Below, piece by piece: positions 1-9,755 of a stretch of DNA of 64,000 nucleotides. The notes under the pieces are model-generated. The model searched no databases. It saw only the letters and a list, made by a program, of their open reading frames with translations, and was not told the DNA's origin. Source of the DNA: Cycas panzhihuaensis (lineage: Eukaryota; Cycadophyta). Position 1 is the stretch's first letter. Each line of letters starts with the position of its first letter. The stretch lies in assembly GCA_023213395.1 (NCBI GenBank), contig CM041465.1, positions 126,611,741-126,675,740 on the forward strand, given 5' to 3'. A program made the translations under genes and the position numbers.

Positions 1-480
1 AAAGGGTAGCCATAAACCTTATTATTTAGATCACAAGACAAAATGTAATAATTAAGAAGCCAAAATATAAATAAACCTTGCTATTAAGTAACAAAAATAA
101 AGGAGACCTCAAAAGTAGAAGCCTTTAAAAAAGAAGTCACAAGGCTAAAGTTATAAAGAAAGAAACCTCAACTTACTAAGGAGAAGAAGAATAAAAAAAT
201 ATAGGGGTAACGAACTGTAATTGAAGAAGTGGTGTCCCATTTGTGATAATAATTCATATTATAGTAAAACATGTAACCTAAATGAGAGGAATAATATGGT
301 AAAAAAGTAAAGTATTTGGTGTTATATTTGTGATATGGATAACTATAATATGAATAAACACTATTTTAATATATGTAAAACAAACCAATACGGTACAAGT
401 TATGGAAGAAGGAACAACTTAACCATGATGCAATATACTAATGATGCAGGAAGGCATGTGAAAATATAATAATGCATGAA
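1..480 (+). pseudogene. gag remnant, C-terminal part with two zinc knuckles (copy A)
   Basis: Plus-strand nucleocapsid end of an LTR-retrotransposon gag, cut by the window edge. Two knuckles of the C-X2-C-X4-H-X4-C type lie in one frame 87 nt apart, starting at Cys codons 233 and 320. In the first, His is replaced by Tyr (codon 257). In the second, His is also Tyr and the last Cys is His. An in-frame TAA (308-310) separates them. Each knuckle is preceded by Trp. The frame upstream is broken by further stops. Family placement (Ty3/gypsy-like gag) is inference; two tandem CCHC knuckles also occur in other retroelements. Confidence 0.6.
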
Positions 481-1477
481 GAGAGAATGAAGGGAATGTA
501 CTAAACTAACTAAAATAATAGAGAGAAAATTTATCTATCCTCATAGAAAATACCTATAGAGAGATCAAACATCACCTAATAAGAAGGCTGTCAAAATCTA
601 AGAGGTCCACTAGAGCATATATGCCCAAACTATTGAGAAAAGTATGTGCTTGGCCTATTGTAGATACCCTTTATAAAGAAGAATGTCCTATCCTAACCCA
701 GACTCTTAAATATACCTAAAACACTAGACTCAATCTTAAAATATAAGAAGGGACTAACTAGAGTAAGAGGCCTAAAGGAGTTAAGACCATAGGATCCATA
801 TGATCATAGGTAGGTTCTTGGAAAATTATCAATAGTAGTGACTCATCTCACATAAGTTTGGGATAGGCTAATAGTACTTGCATTTAACTCCAACTAGCAT
901 CAAGCTCTAATAGGTAAAATAAAAAAAGGGCACTGCTCTAAATAAGATGCATAGAGTTCACTTAGTTGTTGAGGCCACACATATAAATGCATAGTGAGGG
1001 TAGATGCCCACCATTAGGCCAATCAGAATATGAATGATAAGATTCTTCTCACATAAGGCGAAAAGATCACCTCTCTCATCTAATGGTTAAATCTAGGTTC
1101 AAAGAAAGTGATCTATCTTATTTGTAAAAGAATAAGTACTTTGAGATATTATGTATCTTGATGTATTTCGTATATGCAAGAAGATAATTTATATCTTCTT
1201 GTTATTTAGGAGATTAAAGTTAAATAATTATTGATGAACTAATTTCTAGGTGTGATGTTGATGTACTCTAAAGTAAATAAATGGCAATTCATTATTTTGA
1301 ATCAAATAAGAAAACCAATGACAAAAAAGAGCTAAATTTAAGAATTAAAATGTTTACTAGACGAATAAAGAGCGTAGAAGTTGTTTTCTTTCATTGCATT
1401 TGGACGTTACTAATATTGACAACACAACATAGATGATGCACTATCAGGAGCGAATGATTCCCATGGATTACATCTAC

Positions 1478-1562
1478 ATTAATTTTAGTTTGTAGAAATG
1501 GTGCTTCAAAGCTTCGTTATCTTAAAGACGTTCCCTTGCGTCAAACTTCAACAAACCTCGAA
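1478..1562 (-). pseudogene. Captured protein-kinase C-terminal fragment (copy A)
   Basis: Reads on the minus strand as the last ~26 residues of a CMGC kinase catalytic domain, subdomain XI, around GLL-x-FDPRERL followed by an A-x-x-AL-x-HxF ending. It is fused directly to the truncated copia RT at about 1562. The usual TGA stop is TTA here, so reading runs on to the next TAG. Identification rests on the longer version at 39950-40125. Confidence 0.6.
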
Positions 1563-3463
1563 GATGGTGTGTTGTTTGAAGAAAACCTCTTCTTTAAGAT
1601 CTCTATTGAGGAAAGTACCCTTCATATCCATTTGCTAAATATGCTAATTAAATTAGATTGCTAAGGACATAACCAAATGGAATCTGATCACATTGGCTAC
1701 CTGTGCACAGGTCTTATCATAATCAATCCCTTCTTGTTATTTAAAACCTCTTGCTATAAGGTGAGTTTTGTGAGTGTCATACTTTGTAAGACCTTTTAGC
1801 AGTTATGGGAGGAGGAGCATCCATTAATAATTGTTATACCTATTAGGATTTAGTTGAATGCTAGTGGCTTCCACCTGAAGTTCATCAACTAAAATTGGAG
1901 GTAAAGTTATACTTTCTTGAGTTGTTGATGTAGATGCTACTGGAATCGATGAAGGAGCTGGAGTGTAGGAGGAGGCTAGTTTTGGTGGCTCAACAATTTG
2001 TCCAAGAGTCACTTAAGATACAAAAACTACTTCTATTGCTATAATATAAGGTTGAGGTGAAGGTAGGTCCTATGAATCTTTATAAATATTATATCCCGTG
2101 GTGCGTAAACTTGGTTACCAACTATGTCAAACACTTTATAGGCTTTACAACCAAGTACATAGCTAAGGAAGATGCATTTCCAGCTCTTGTCATCAAGCTT
2201 CTTTTTGTTTTCCTTTGAAATATATTTATATTCCATGCATCCAAAGATTTTCACGAGTACTACCGATGGTTTCTGACCTGACCAAACTTCTTCAAGAGTA
2301 ATATTCCTAACTGCGATTCTAGGACTTATGTTGGTTAGATAAATAGTTATGGTTGTGGCATCAACCCAAGATCTGGTGGTAAGATTTGCAACACTAAGCA
2401 TGGCTTTACCTTTATTTATCAATGTCTAATTCATTCTTTTGACTACACGCTTTTGTTGAGGTGTGTGGGGAGTTGGGAACTAATGTTGGATGCCATGTTC
2501 CTTGCCCAAAATGTTGAACTGATTAGGAATATACTCACCACCATTATCAGATCTAAGCAGCTTGATTATCATTCTACTTTTGTTTTCTATGGCAGCTTTG
2601 AACACTTTAAATTTATTTAGGGTTTTATACTTATTTCTCAGGAAATAGACATACATTTTCCTTGAGAAGTCATCTATGAATGTGATGAAATGCCAGTTTT
2701 TATTGGGTGGTTAGACAGGTACCAACCCGCAAATTTCTGGGTGGACAATCTCTAACGACACTAAGGATCTCCATGCATTCTTAGAAGGAAAATTTTCTCG
2801 TGAGTGCTTTTCTATTAGGCAAGCCTCACATATGTTGTTGTACCTCTTAATTTTATGTAAACCATGTACCATTTGGAGCTTAAACATGAGTTCCAAGCTT
2901 TACATGTTTAAATGACTTAGGCATTAATTCTATAGGTATACTTTGGAGCTATTTGAGCTGACAATTTCCTTTCAATATGAGAATTCACCTGGTTCTTATA
3001 TATAAAGGGACTCTTCATTAATGACTTCATTTACCTTATCAATTTGAGCTGTGTTTGGAATTGAACAAGCTTCATTTTATGGAGTAGTTGTAAGGGGGAT
3101 ACCGCCCAATCTATATAGTCCACCATCTTCATGTCTTATGGCCACAAGCTTGCATGTTGTATGATTTGCGATTCTACTAATGCCCTAGACAAAGAGGACA
3201 TCTAAATTCTGTTTGTTTATTTCATTGATAGAGAGAAAGTTCATCTCCATTTCAGGTGCAAGGAATATATTATTGATGTGGTGCCTCATACTGGAGTCCT
3301 TCAAAGCTATTGGATCCCTACCAATTTTGGTCATTATCGTAAGTCAAATTATCCCCAAATGTGATATTTTGAGTATCGACTGGGCGGGTCTCTTCTAACA
3401 TTTTTTCTAATCTGATCATATATCTCGTTGTACCTGACTCAAGGAGTCATGCATCCTCATCAA
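1563..3463 (-). pseudogene. Ty1/copia pol remnant, RT to protease (copy A)
   Basis: Minus-strand copia polyprotein, read from high to low coordinates. The end of the protease lies near 3420-3450 (an ESG in place of DSG). GAG-pre-integrase with its C-x2-C half of the zinc finger lies at 2705-2960. The integrase core, with recognisable D-D-F-S and S-D-N-G-G-E-Y segments, lies at 2450-2700. The integrase C-terminal part is 2039-2422, a Ser/Thr/Pro-rich linker is 1824-2012, and the N-terminal third of RT (K-x-x-L-V-A-R-G-F-K ... D-Y-D, degenerate) is 1563-1800. Stops include TAG at 2426-2428 and TAA at 1737-1739. Catalytic Glu of integrase is Lys (2438-2440). Clearly dead. Confidence 0.85.
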
Positions 3464-4220
3464 GTTGATCCATATGATCATAGTATAGTAGGCATCTAAC
3501 TAGAGTAAGAGGCCTAAAGGAGTTAAGACCAGAGGATCCATATGATCATAGGTAGGTTCTTGGAAAATTATCAATAGTAGTGATTCATCTCACATAAGTT
3601 TGAGATAGGCTAATAGTACATACATTTAACTCCAACTAGCATCAAGCTCTAATAGGTAAAATAAAAAGAGGTCACTGCTCTCAATAAGATTCATAGAGTT
3701 GACTAAGTTATTGAGGCCACACATATAAACGCATAGTGAGGGTAGATGCCCACCATTAGGCCAATCAGAATATGAATCATAAGACTCTTCTCACATACGG
3801 CCAAAAGATCACCTCTCTCATCTAATGGTTAAATCTAGGTTCAAAGAAAGTGATCTACCTTATTTGTAAAAGAATAAGTACTTTGAGATATTATGTATCT
3901 TGATGTATTTTGTATATGCAAGAAGATAATTTATATCTTCTTATTGTTTAAGAGATTAAAGTCAAATAATTATTGTTGAACTAATTTCTAGGTGTGATGT
4001 TGATGTACTCTAAAGTAAATAAATGGCAATTCATTATTTTGAATCAAATAAGAAAACCAATGTCAAAAAAGAGTTAAATTTAAGATTCGAAATGTTTACT
4101 AGATGAATAAAGAGCGTAGAAGTTATTTTCTTTCATTGCATTTGGACGTTACTAATATTGACAACACAATGTAGATGATGCACTATAAGGAGCGAATGAT
4201 TCCCAGGGATTACATCTGCA

Positions 4221-4306
4221 TTCATTTTAGTTTGTAGAAATGGTGCTTCAAAGCTTCGTTAGCTGAAAGACATTCCCTTGGGTCAAACTTCAGTAAACCT
4301 CGAAGA
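4221..4306 (-). pseudogene. Captured protein-kinase C-terminal fragment (copy B)
   Basis: Same kinase subdomain XI ending as in the other units, with the TGA stop present just after a K-L-K terminus. The FDP motif is readable on the minus strand. It joins copia RT at the conserved deletion junction near 4306 (the string CGAAGATGGGG). Confidence 0.6.
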
Positions 4307-7300
4307 TGGGGTGTTGTTTGAAGAAAACCTTTTCTTTAAGGTCTCTATTGAGGAAAGTACCCTTCACATCCATTTGCTAAATATTTCGATTAAATTAGAT
4401 TGCTAAGGACATAACCAAACTGAATGTGATCACATTGGCTACCGGTGCAAAGGTCTTGTCATAATCAATCCCCTCTTGTTATTGAAAACATCCTGCTATA
4501 AGGTGAGCTTTGTGAGTGTCATACTTTCTAATGCCTTTTAACATTTATGGGAGGAGGAACATCCATTAATAATTGTTATACCCATTAGGATTTAGTTGAA
4601 TGCTAGTGGCTTCCACCTGAAGTTCATAAACTAAAATTGGATGTAAAGTTATACTTTCTTGAGTTGTTGATGTAGATGCTACTGGAATCGATGAAGGAGT
4701 TGGAGTGTAGGAGGAGGCTAGTTTTGGTGGCTCGACAATTTGTCCAAGAGTCACTTAAGATACAAAAACTACTTCTACTGCTATAATATAAGGTTGAGGT
4801 GGAGGTAGGTCCTATAAATCTTCTATAAATATTATATCCCGTGTTACGTAAACGTGGTTACCAACTATGTCAAACACTTTATAGGCTTTACAACAAAGTA
4901 CATAGCTAAGGAAGATGCATTTCAGGCTCTTGTCATGAAGCTTCTTTTTGTTTTCCTTTGAAATATATTTATATTCCATGCATCCAAAGATCTTCACGAG
5001 TACTACCGATGGTTTCTGACCTGACTAAACTTCTTCAAGAGTAATATTCCTAACTACAATTCTGGGACTTATGTTGGTTAGATAAGTAGTTATGGTTGTG
5101 GCATCAACCTAAGATCTGGTGGTAAGATTTGCAGGACTGAGCATTGCTTTTCCTTTATTTATCAATGTCTAATTCATTCTTTTGACTACACGATTTTGTT
5201 GAGTTGTGTGGGGAGATGGGAACTGATGTTGGATGCCATGTTCCTTGCCCAAAATGTTGAACTGATTAGAAATATACTCGCCACCATTATTAGTTCTAAG
5301 GATCTTGATTATCATTCTACTTTTCTTTTCTATGGCAACTTTGAACTCTTTGAATTTATTTAGGGTTTTATACTTATTTCTCAGGAAATAGACCTACATT
5401 TTCCTTGAGATGTCATTTATGAATGTGATGAAATGCCAGTTTTTATTGAGTGGTTAGACAGGTATCAACCCGTAAATTTCTGGGTGGACCATCTTTAACG
5501 GCGCTGGGGATCTCCATGCGTTCTTAGAAGGAAAATTTTCTCGTTAGTACTTTTCTATTAGGCAAGCCTGACATATGTTGTTGTACCTCTTAATTTTATG
5601 TAAACCGTGTACGCTTTGGAGCTTAAACGTGAGGTCCAAGCTTTGCATGTTTAAATGGCTTAGTCATTAATTCCATAGATATACTTTGGGGCCATTTAAG
5701 ATGACAATTTCCTTTCAATATGAGAATTGACCTGGTTCTTATATACAAGGAGACTCTTCATTAATGACTTCATTTACCTTATCAATTTGAGCTGTGTTAG
5801 GAATTAAACAAGCTTTATTTTATAGAGTAGTTGTAAGGGGGATACCACCAAACCTATATAGGCCACCATCTTCATGTCTTTTGGCCATAGGTTTGCATGT
5901 TGCATGATCTGCGATTCTACTAATGCCCTAGTTAAAGAGGACATCTAAATTCGATTTATTTATTTCATTGATAGAGAGCAAGTTCATCTCCATTTCGGGT
6001 GCAAGGAATATATTATTGATGTGGTGCCTCGTATTGGAGTCCTTCAAAGCTATTGGAGCACTACCAATTTTGGTTATTATCGTAAGTCAAATTATCCCCA
6101 AATGTGAAAGTTTGAGTATGGATTGGGCGGGTCTCTTCTAACATTTTTTCTAATCTGATCATATATCTCGTTACAACTGTCTCAAGGAGCCATGTATCCT
6201 CATCAAGTTGTGAAGAAGCAGCTACAAAGAACAGGTTATGGAAGGAGGAATCCTAATTGTCTACCACATTACTTCCCTATTATTTATTATTATGCTGGTT
6301 CCCTTAATTTTTGATAGTGAATTGCTGCTTATTTTGAGGTCTTTCTCCTTGAGCAGGTCTCAGATTCCAATTATGTTTGTAGAATTAGCCTTGTGGTTGG
6401 AATGATGACCCTTCTTATTATTGAATAAGGCCTCTTTATTAGAAATATCAGCCTCCTTGTTACAAAATAAGACCTCACTATTATGGAAACAAGGCTCTTT
6501 GTAGAAGGCACGATCCTTCTTAGTAATATCCTTGTCTCTATTAAGAGTAACTAAGACCTCCTTGTTGATATGAGGGTGGTTCTTATTAGTAGATTAGGCC
6601 TAATCGTTGATAATAAGAGGTAGCTTATTAGAAGCGAGGCCCATATGATTGGCTCAATTGATTTTACAAGAGCTGTAAATCAACTTGTCCTCACTTGCAT
6701 TAACTAAGTGTCTTTTCTAATTATAGTAGAGGCAACTGACTTTTGGTCTCACCTATTAATTCTTTTAAAGTTGTGCATATGGCTGGTATTGAGATTGTTG
6801 ATTCCAATGAGTTAGACGGGAGAATGAGGTGTTAATTGGTTATTACTTCTCTTAGGTTGGTTGTTGATATGGCTCTTGGGATATGGTCAGAGAATCCAAG
6901 TGTTGAGTTAGATCTTGGTGTTGACTAAGCTGTTGAGTTGATCTATTGATAGTCTTACGCTTTTATGAGTTATGGGTCAGAAGGTAGGAGCAGTGGTTAG
7001 ATATACATGTCGCCTAAGTCGCTTGAGTATATTCTCCTCTTATAACAAGAGTTCCTCATGTGTCGTGAAGTCTATTTTGGAATAATTACCATGTAATTCG
7101 AAAACAAAGGAGTTATATTCTATAGATAGGATGTCAGTGATGCTAGAGATTAAATCATGGTTTAAAAGTAGTTCATTAAGGATTATAAGTTAGTTCCTAG
7201 TTATTTTGACTTTAATCAAGTGGTGTGCAACACTGCCAAAAAAAGTATACCTTTATTAAAACTTTATGAACTTAAAGAAGATAAGTTATGAAAATAAGAT
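4307..7300 (-). pseudogene. Ty1/copia gag-pol remnant, nearly whole derived form (copy B)
   Basis: Domains on the minus strand in coding order: UBN2-type gag segment about 7230-6950 (motifs H-L-I-K-V-K, a Y-N-S-F block and an E-E-L-L-L end); a segment of repeated Gln/Arg-rich or Asn/Lys-rich reading, depending on frame, about 6620-6330; protease near 6220-6170, where the active-site triad reads ETV; GAG-pre-integrase about 5700-5460; integrase core and C-terminus 5450-4780; linker 4754-4566; truncated RT 4545-4307. The integrase stop TAG (5169-5171) and Lys codon (5181-5183) are those shared by all copies. No 5' LTR is found upstream of gag. Confidence 0.85.
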
Positions 7301-7321
7301 TAATTTTAGATTCACGTATTT

Positions 7322-8120
7322 ATTATAGGGTGTACCCTATGCTTGGCACAAATAATTACACCCAACTAAGACATGGGAGAATATTATGAAGTAATTTAAG
7401 GAGATATTGTAAAAGTTTTTAAGTAATGAGGTAGTGGAGTTATCTCTCAAGGAAATGAGATAAAGGCTAGTAGAATTACTATTAATACATATATAAAAAA
7501 TAAATATTAAAGTTGTAAGTATTATGAATGGAGACAAACTCATGGATTATAATAAGAGAAACTATTTTATAAATGGGCTAAATTCTAAAGTAAGGGCCAC
7601 AATGGTGACTCATTCCTTGAAATGCTTCTATTTCACACATGAGTTGGTATGCAACCATAAACCTTATTATTTAGATCACGAGACAAAATGTAATAATTAA
7701 TAAGCCAAAATATAAATAAACCTTGCTATTAAGTAACAAAAGTAAAGGAGACCTCAAAAGTAGAAGCCTTTAAAAAGGAAGTCATAAGGTTAAAGTTATA
7801 AAGAAAGAAACCTCAACTTACTAAGGAGAAGAAGAACAAAAAAATATAGGGGTAACGAACCGTAATTGAAGAAGTGGTGTCACATTTGTGATAATAATTC
7901 ATATTCTGGTAAAAAATGTGACCTAAATGAGAGGAATAATATGGTAAAAAAGTAAAGTATATGGTGTTATATTTGTGATTTGGATAACCATAAAATGAAT
8001 AAACACTATTTTAATATATGTAAAATAAACCAATACGGTACAAGTTATGGAAGAAGGAACAACTTAAGCATGATGCAATATACTAATGAAGCAGGAAGGC
8101 ATGTGAAAAAGTAATAATGC
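7322..8120 (+). pseudogene. gag remnant with two zinc knuckles (copies B/C)
   Basis: Best-preserved plus-strand gag. One frame can be followed, with scattered stops, from about 7330: a T-W-E-N segment, a K-E-M-R segment, then an F-I-N-G-L ... R-A-T-M-V capsid-like block at about 7560-7615, and two knuckles at 7878-7919 and 7965-8006. Knuckle 1 has Tyr for His; knuckle 2 keeps His but has His in place of the last Cys. The start is head to head with the copia gag of copy B. The rest of this element (protease, RT) is not recognisable downstream. Confidence 0.6.
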
Positions 8121-9121
8121 ATGAAGAGAGAGTAAAGGAAATGTACTAAACTAACTAAAATAATACAGATAAAACTAATCTATCCTCATAGAAAATACCT
8201 ATAGAGAGATCAAACATCACCTAATAAGAAGGCTGTCAAAATCTAAGAGGCCCACTAGAGCATATATGCCCAAACTATTGAGAAAAGTATGTGCTTGGCC
8301 TATTGTAGATACCCTTTATAAAGAAGAATGTCCTATCCTAACCCAGACTCTTAAATATACCTAAAACACTAGACTCAATCTTAAAATATGAGAAGGGACT
8401 AACTAGAGCAAGAGGCCTAAAGGAGTTAAGACCATAGGATCCATATGATCATTAGGTAGGTTCTTGGAAAATTATCAATAGTAGTGACTCATCTCACATA
8501 AGTTTGAGATAGGCTAATAGTACATGCATTTAACTCCAACTAGCATCAAGCTCTAATAGGTAAATTAAAAAGAGGCCACCGCCTCAATAAGATGCATAGA
8601 GTTCACTCTTGTTGAGGCCACACATATAAACGCATAGTGAGGGTAGATGCCCACCATTATGCCAATCGTAATATGAATCGAAGACTCTTCTCACATAAGG
8701 CCAAAAGATCACCTCTCTCATCTAATGGTTAAATCTAGGTTCAAAGAAAGTGATCTACCTTATTTGTAAAAGAATAAGTACTTTGAGATATTATGTATCT
8801 TGATGTATTTTGTATATGCAAGAAGATAATTTATATCTTCTTATTGTTTAGGAGATTAAAGTCAAATAATTATTGTTGAACTAATTTCTAGGTGTGATGT
8901 TGATGTACTCTAAAGTAAATAAATAGGAATTCATTATTTTGAATCAAATAAGAAAACCAATGACAAAAAAGAGTTAAATTTAAGAATCGAAATGTTTACT
9001 AGATTTAATAAAGAGCGAGAAGTCGCTTTTCTTTCATTGTGTTTGGACGTTACTAATATTGACAACACAATGTAGATGATGCACTATTAAGAGCGAATGA
9101 TTCCCAGGGATTACATCTACC

Positions 9122-9207
9122 TTCATTTTAGTTTGTAGAAATGGTGCTTCAAAGCTTCCTTAGCAGAAAGACGTTCCCTTGGGTCAAACTTCAACAAACC
9201 TCGAAGA
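9122..9207 (-). pseudogene. Captured protein-kinase C-terminal fragment (copy C)
   Basis: Kinase tail with FDP motif and TGA stop, fused to copia RT at the same junction as in the other copies. Its position just downstream of the broken RT means that any minus-strand reading would be a copia-kinase fusion if the frame were open. Confidence 0.6.
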
Positions 9208-9755
9208 TGGGGTGTTGTTTGAAGAAAACGTCTTCTTTAAGGTCTCTATTGAGGAAAGTACCCTTCACATCTGTTTGCTAAATATGTCGATTAAATTAGA
9301 TTGCTAAGGACATAACCAAATGGAATGTGATCACATTCACACGGCAAAGGTCTTATCATAATCAATCCCCTCTTGTTATTTAAAAGCTCTTGCTATAAGG
9401 CGAGCTTTGCGAGTGTCATACTTTGTAAGGCCTTTTAGTAGTTATGGGAGGAGGAACATCCATTAATAATTCTTATACCCATTAGGATTTAGTTGAATGC
9501 TAGTGGCTTCCACCTGAAGTTCATCAACTAAAATTGGAGGTAAAGGTATACTTTCTTGAGTTGTTGATGTAGATGCTACTGGAATCGATGAAGGAGCTGG
9601 ACTGTAGGAGGAGACTAGTTTTGATATCTCCACAATTTGTCCAAGAGTCACTTAAGATACATAAACTACTTCTACTACTATAATATAAGGTTGAGGTGAA
9701 GGTAGGTCCTATGAATCTTCTATAAATATTATATCCCATGTTGCGAACTTGTTAC
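9208..9755 (-). pseudogene. Ty1/copia remnant, RT and linker (copy C, left of insertion)
   Basis: Truncated RT (9208-9445) and the Ser/Thr/Pro linker (9463-9651). The first codons of the integrase C-terminal end follow, up to the insertion point. The remaining integrase, protease and gag lie on the far side of the gypsy element, from 33485. Confidence 0.85.
9751..9755. repeat. Left target-site duplication GTTAC
   Basis: GTTAC directly precedes the first LTR and recurs at 33485-33489 right after the last LTR. In uninterrupted units the same place reads GTTACC once, so the duplication marks the insertion. Five bp is the usual length for LTR-retrotransposon integration. Confidence 0.9.

Larger units (their letters stand above)
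1..3463. repeat. Composite tandem unit, copy A (3'-truncated)
   Basis: First of the ~4.9-kb units. It opens at the motif GCCATAAACC (position 9), carries the plus-strand gag end, an unassigned stretch (about 480-1477), the kinase tail and copia pol, and breaks off at 3463 inside the protease segment. There the next copy restarts through a short jumbled join in which CCATATGATCATAG occurs twice (about 3470-3484 and 3538-3551). I see no coding signal between 480 and 1477. Positions 1-2189 align without net length change to 61812-64000. Confidence 0.85.
3464..7652. repeat. Composite tandem unit, copy B (5'-truncated)
   Basis: Starts at the equivalent of position ~745 of copy A and then runs to the end of the unit at 7652, so it lacks the gag zinc-knuckle part but has the entire copia remnant. 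Positions 3490-4220 match the unassigned stretch of copy A and hold nothing I recognise. Confidence 0.85.
7653..9755. repeat. Composite tandem unit, copy C, left part
   Basis: Begins at the unit start motif and is interrupted at 9755 by the gypsy insertion; it resumes at 33485. The two parts sum to about 4.89 kb, the standard unit length. The stretch 8120-9121 holds no recognisable coding. Confidence 0.9.

Noticed and set aside
3213-3398. Plus-strand 61-codon frame, repeated at 45076
   Set aside because: Antisense of the copia segment between protease and GAG-pre-integrase; no start context or motif of its own.
7337-7543. Recurrent 65-68-codon minus-strand frame, also at 35971, 46418, 50714, 54907 and 61470, hydrophobic with apparent membrane segment
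   Set aside because: It is the antisense of the plus-strand gag capsid region; its recurrence only reflects the tandem units.
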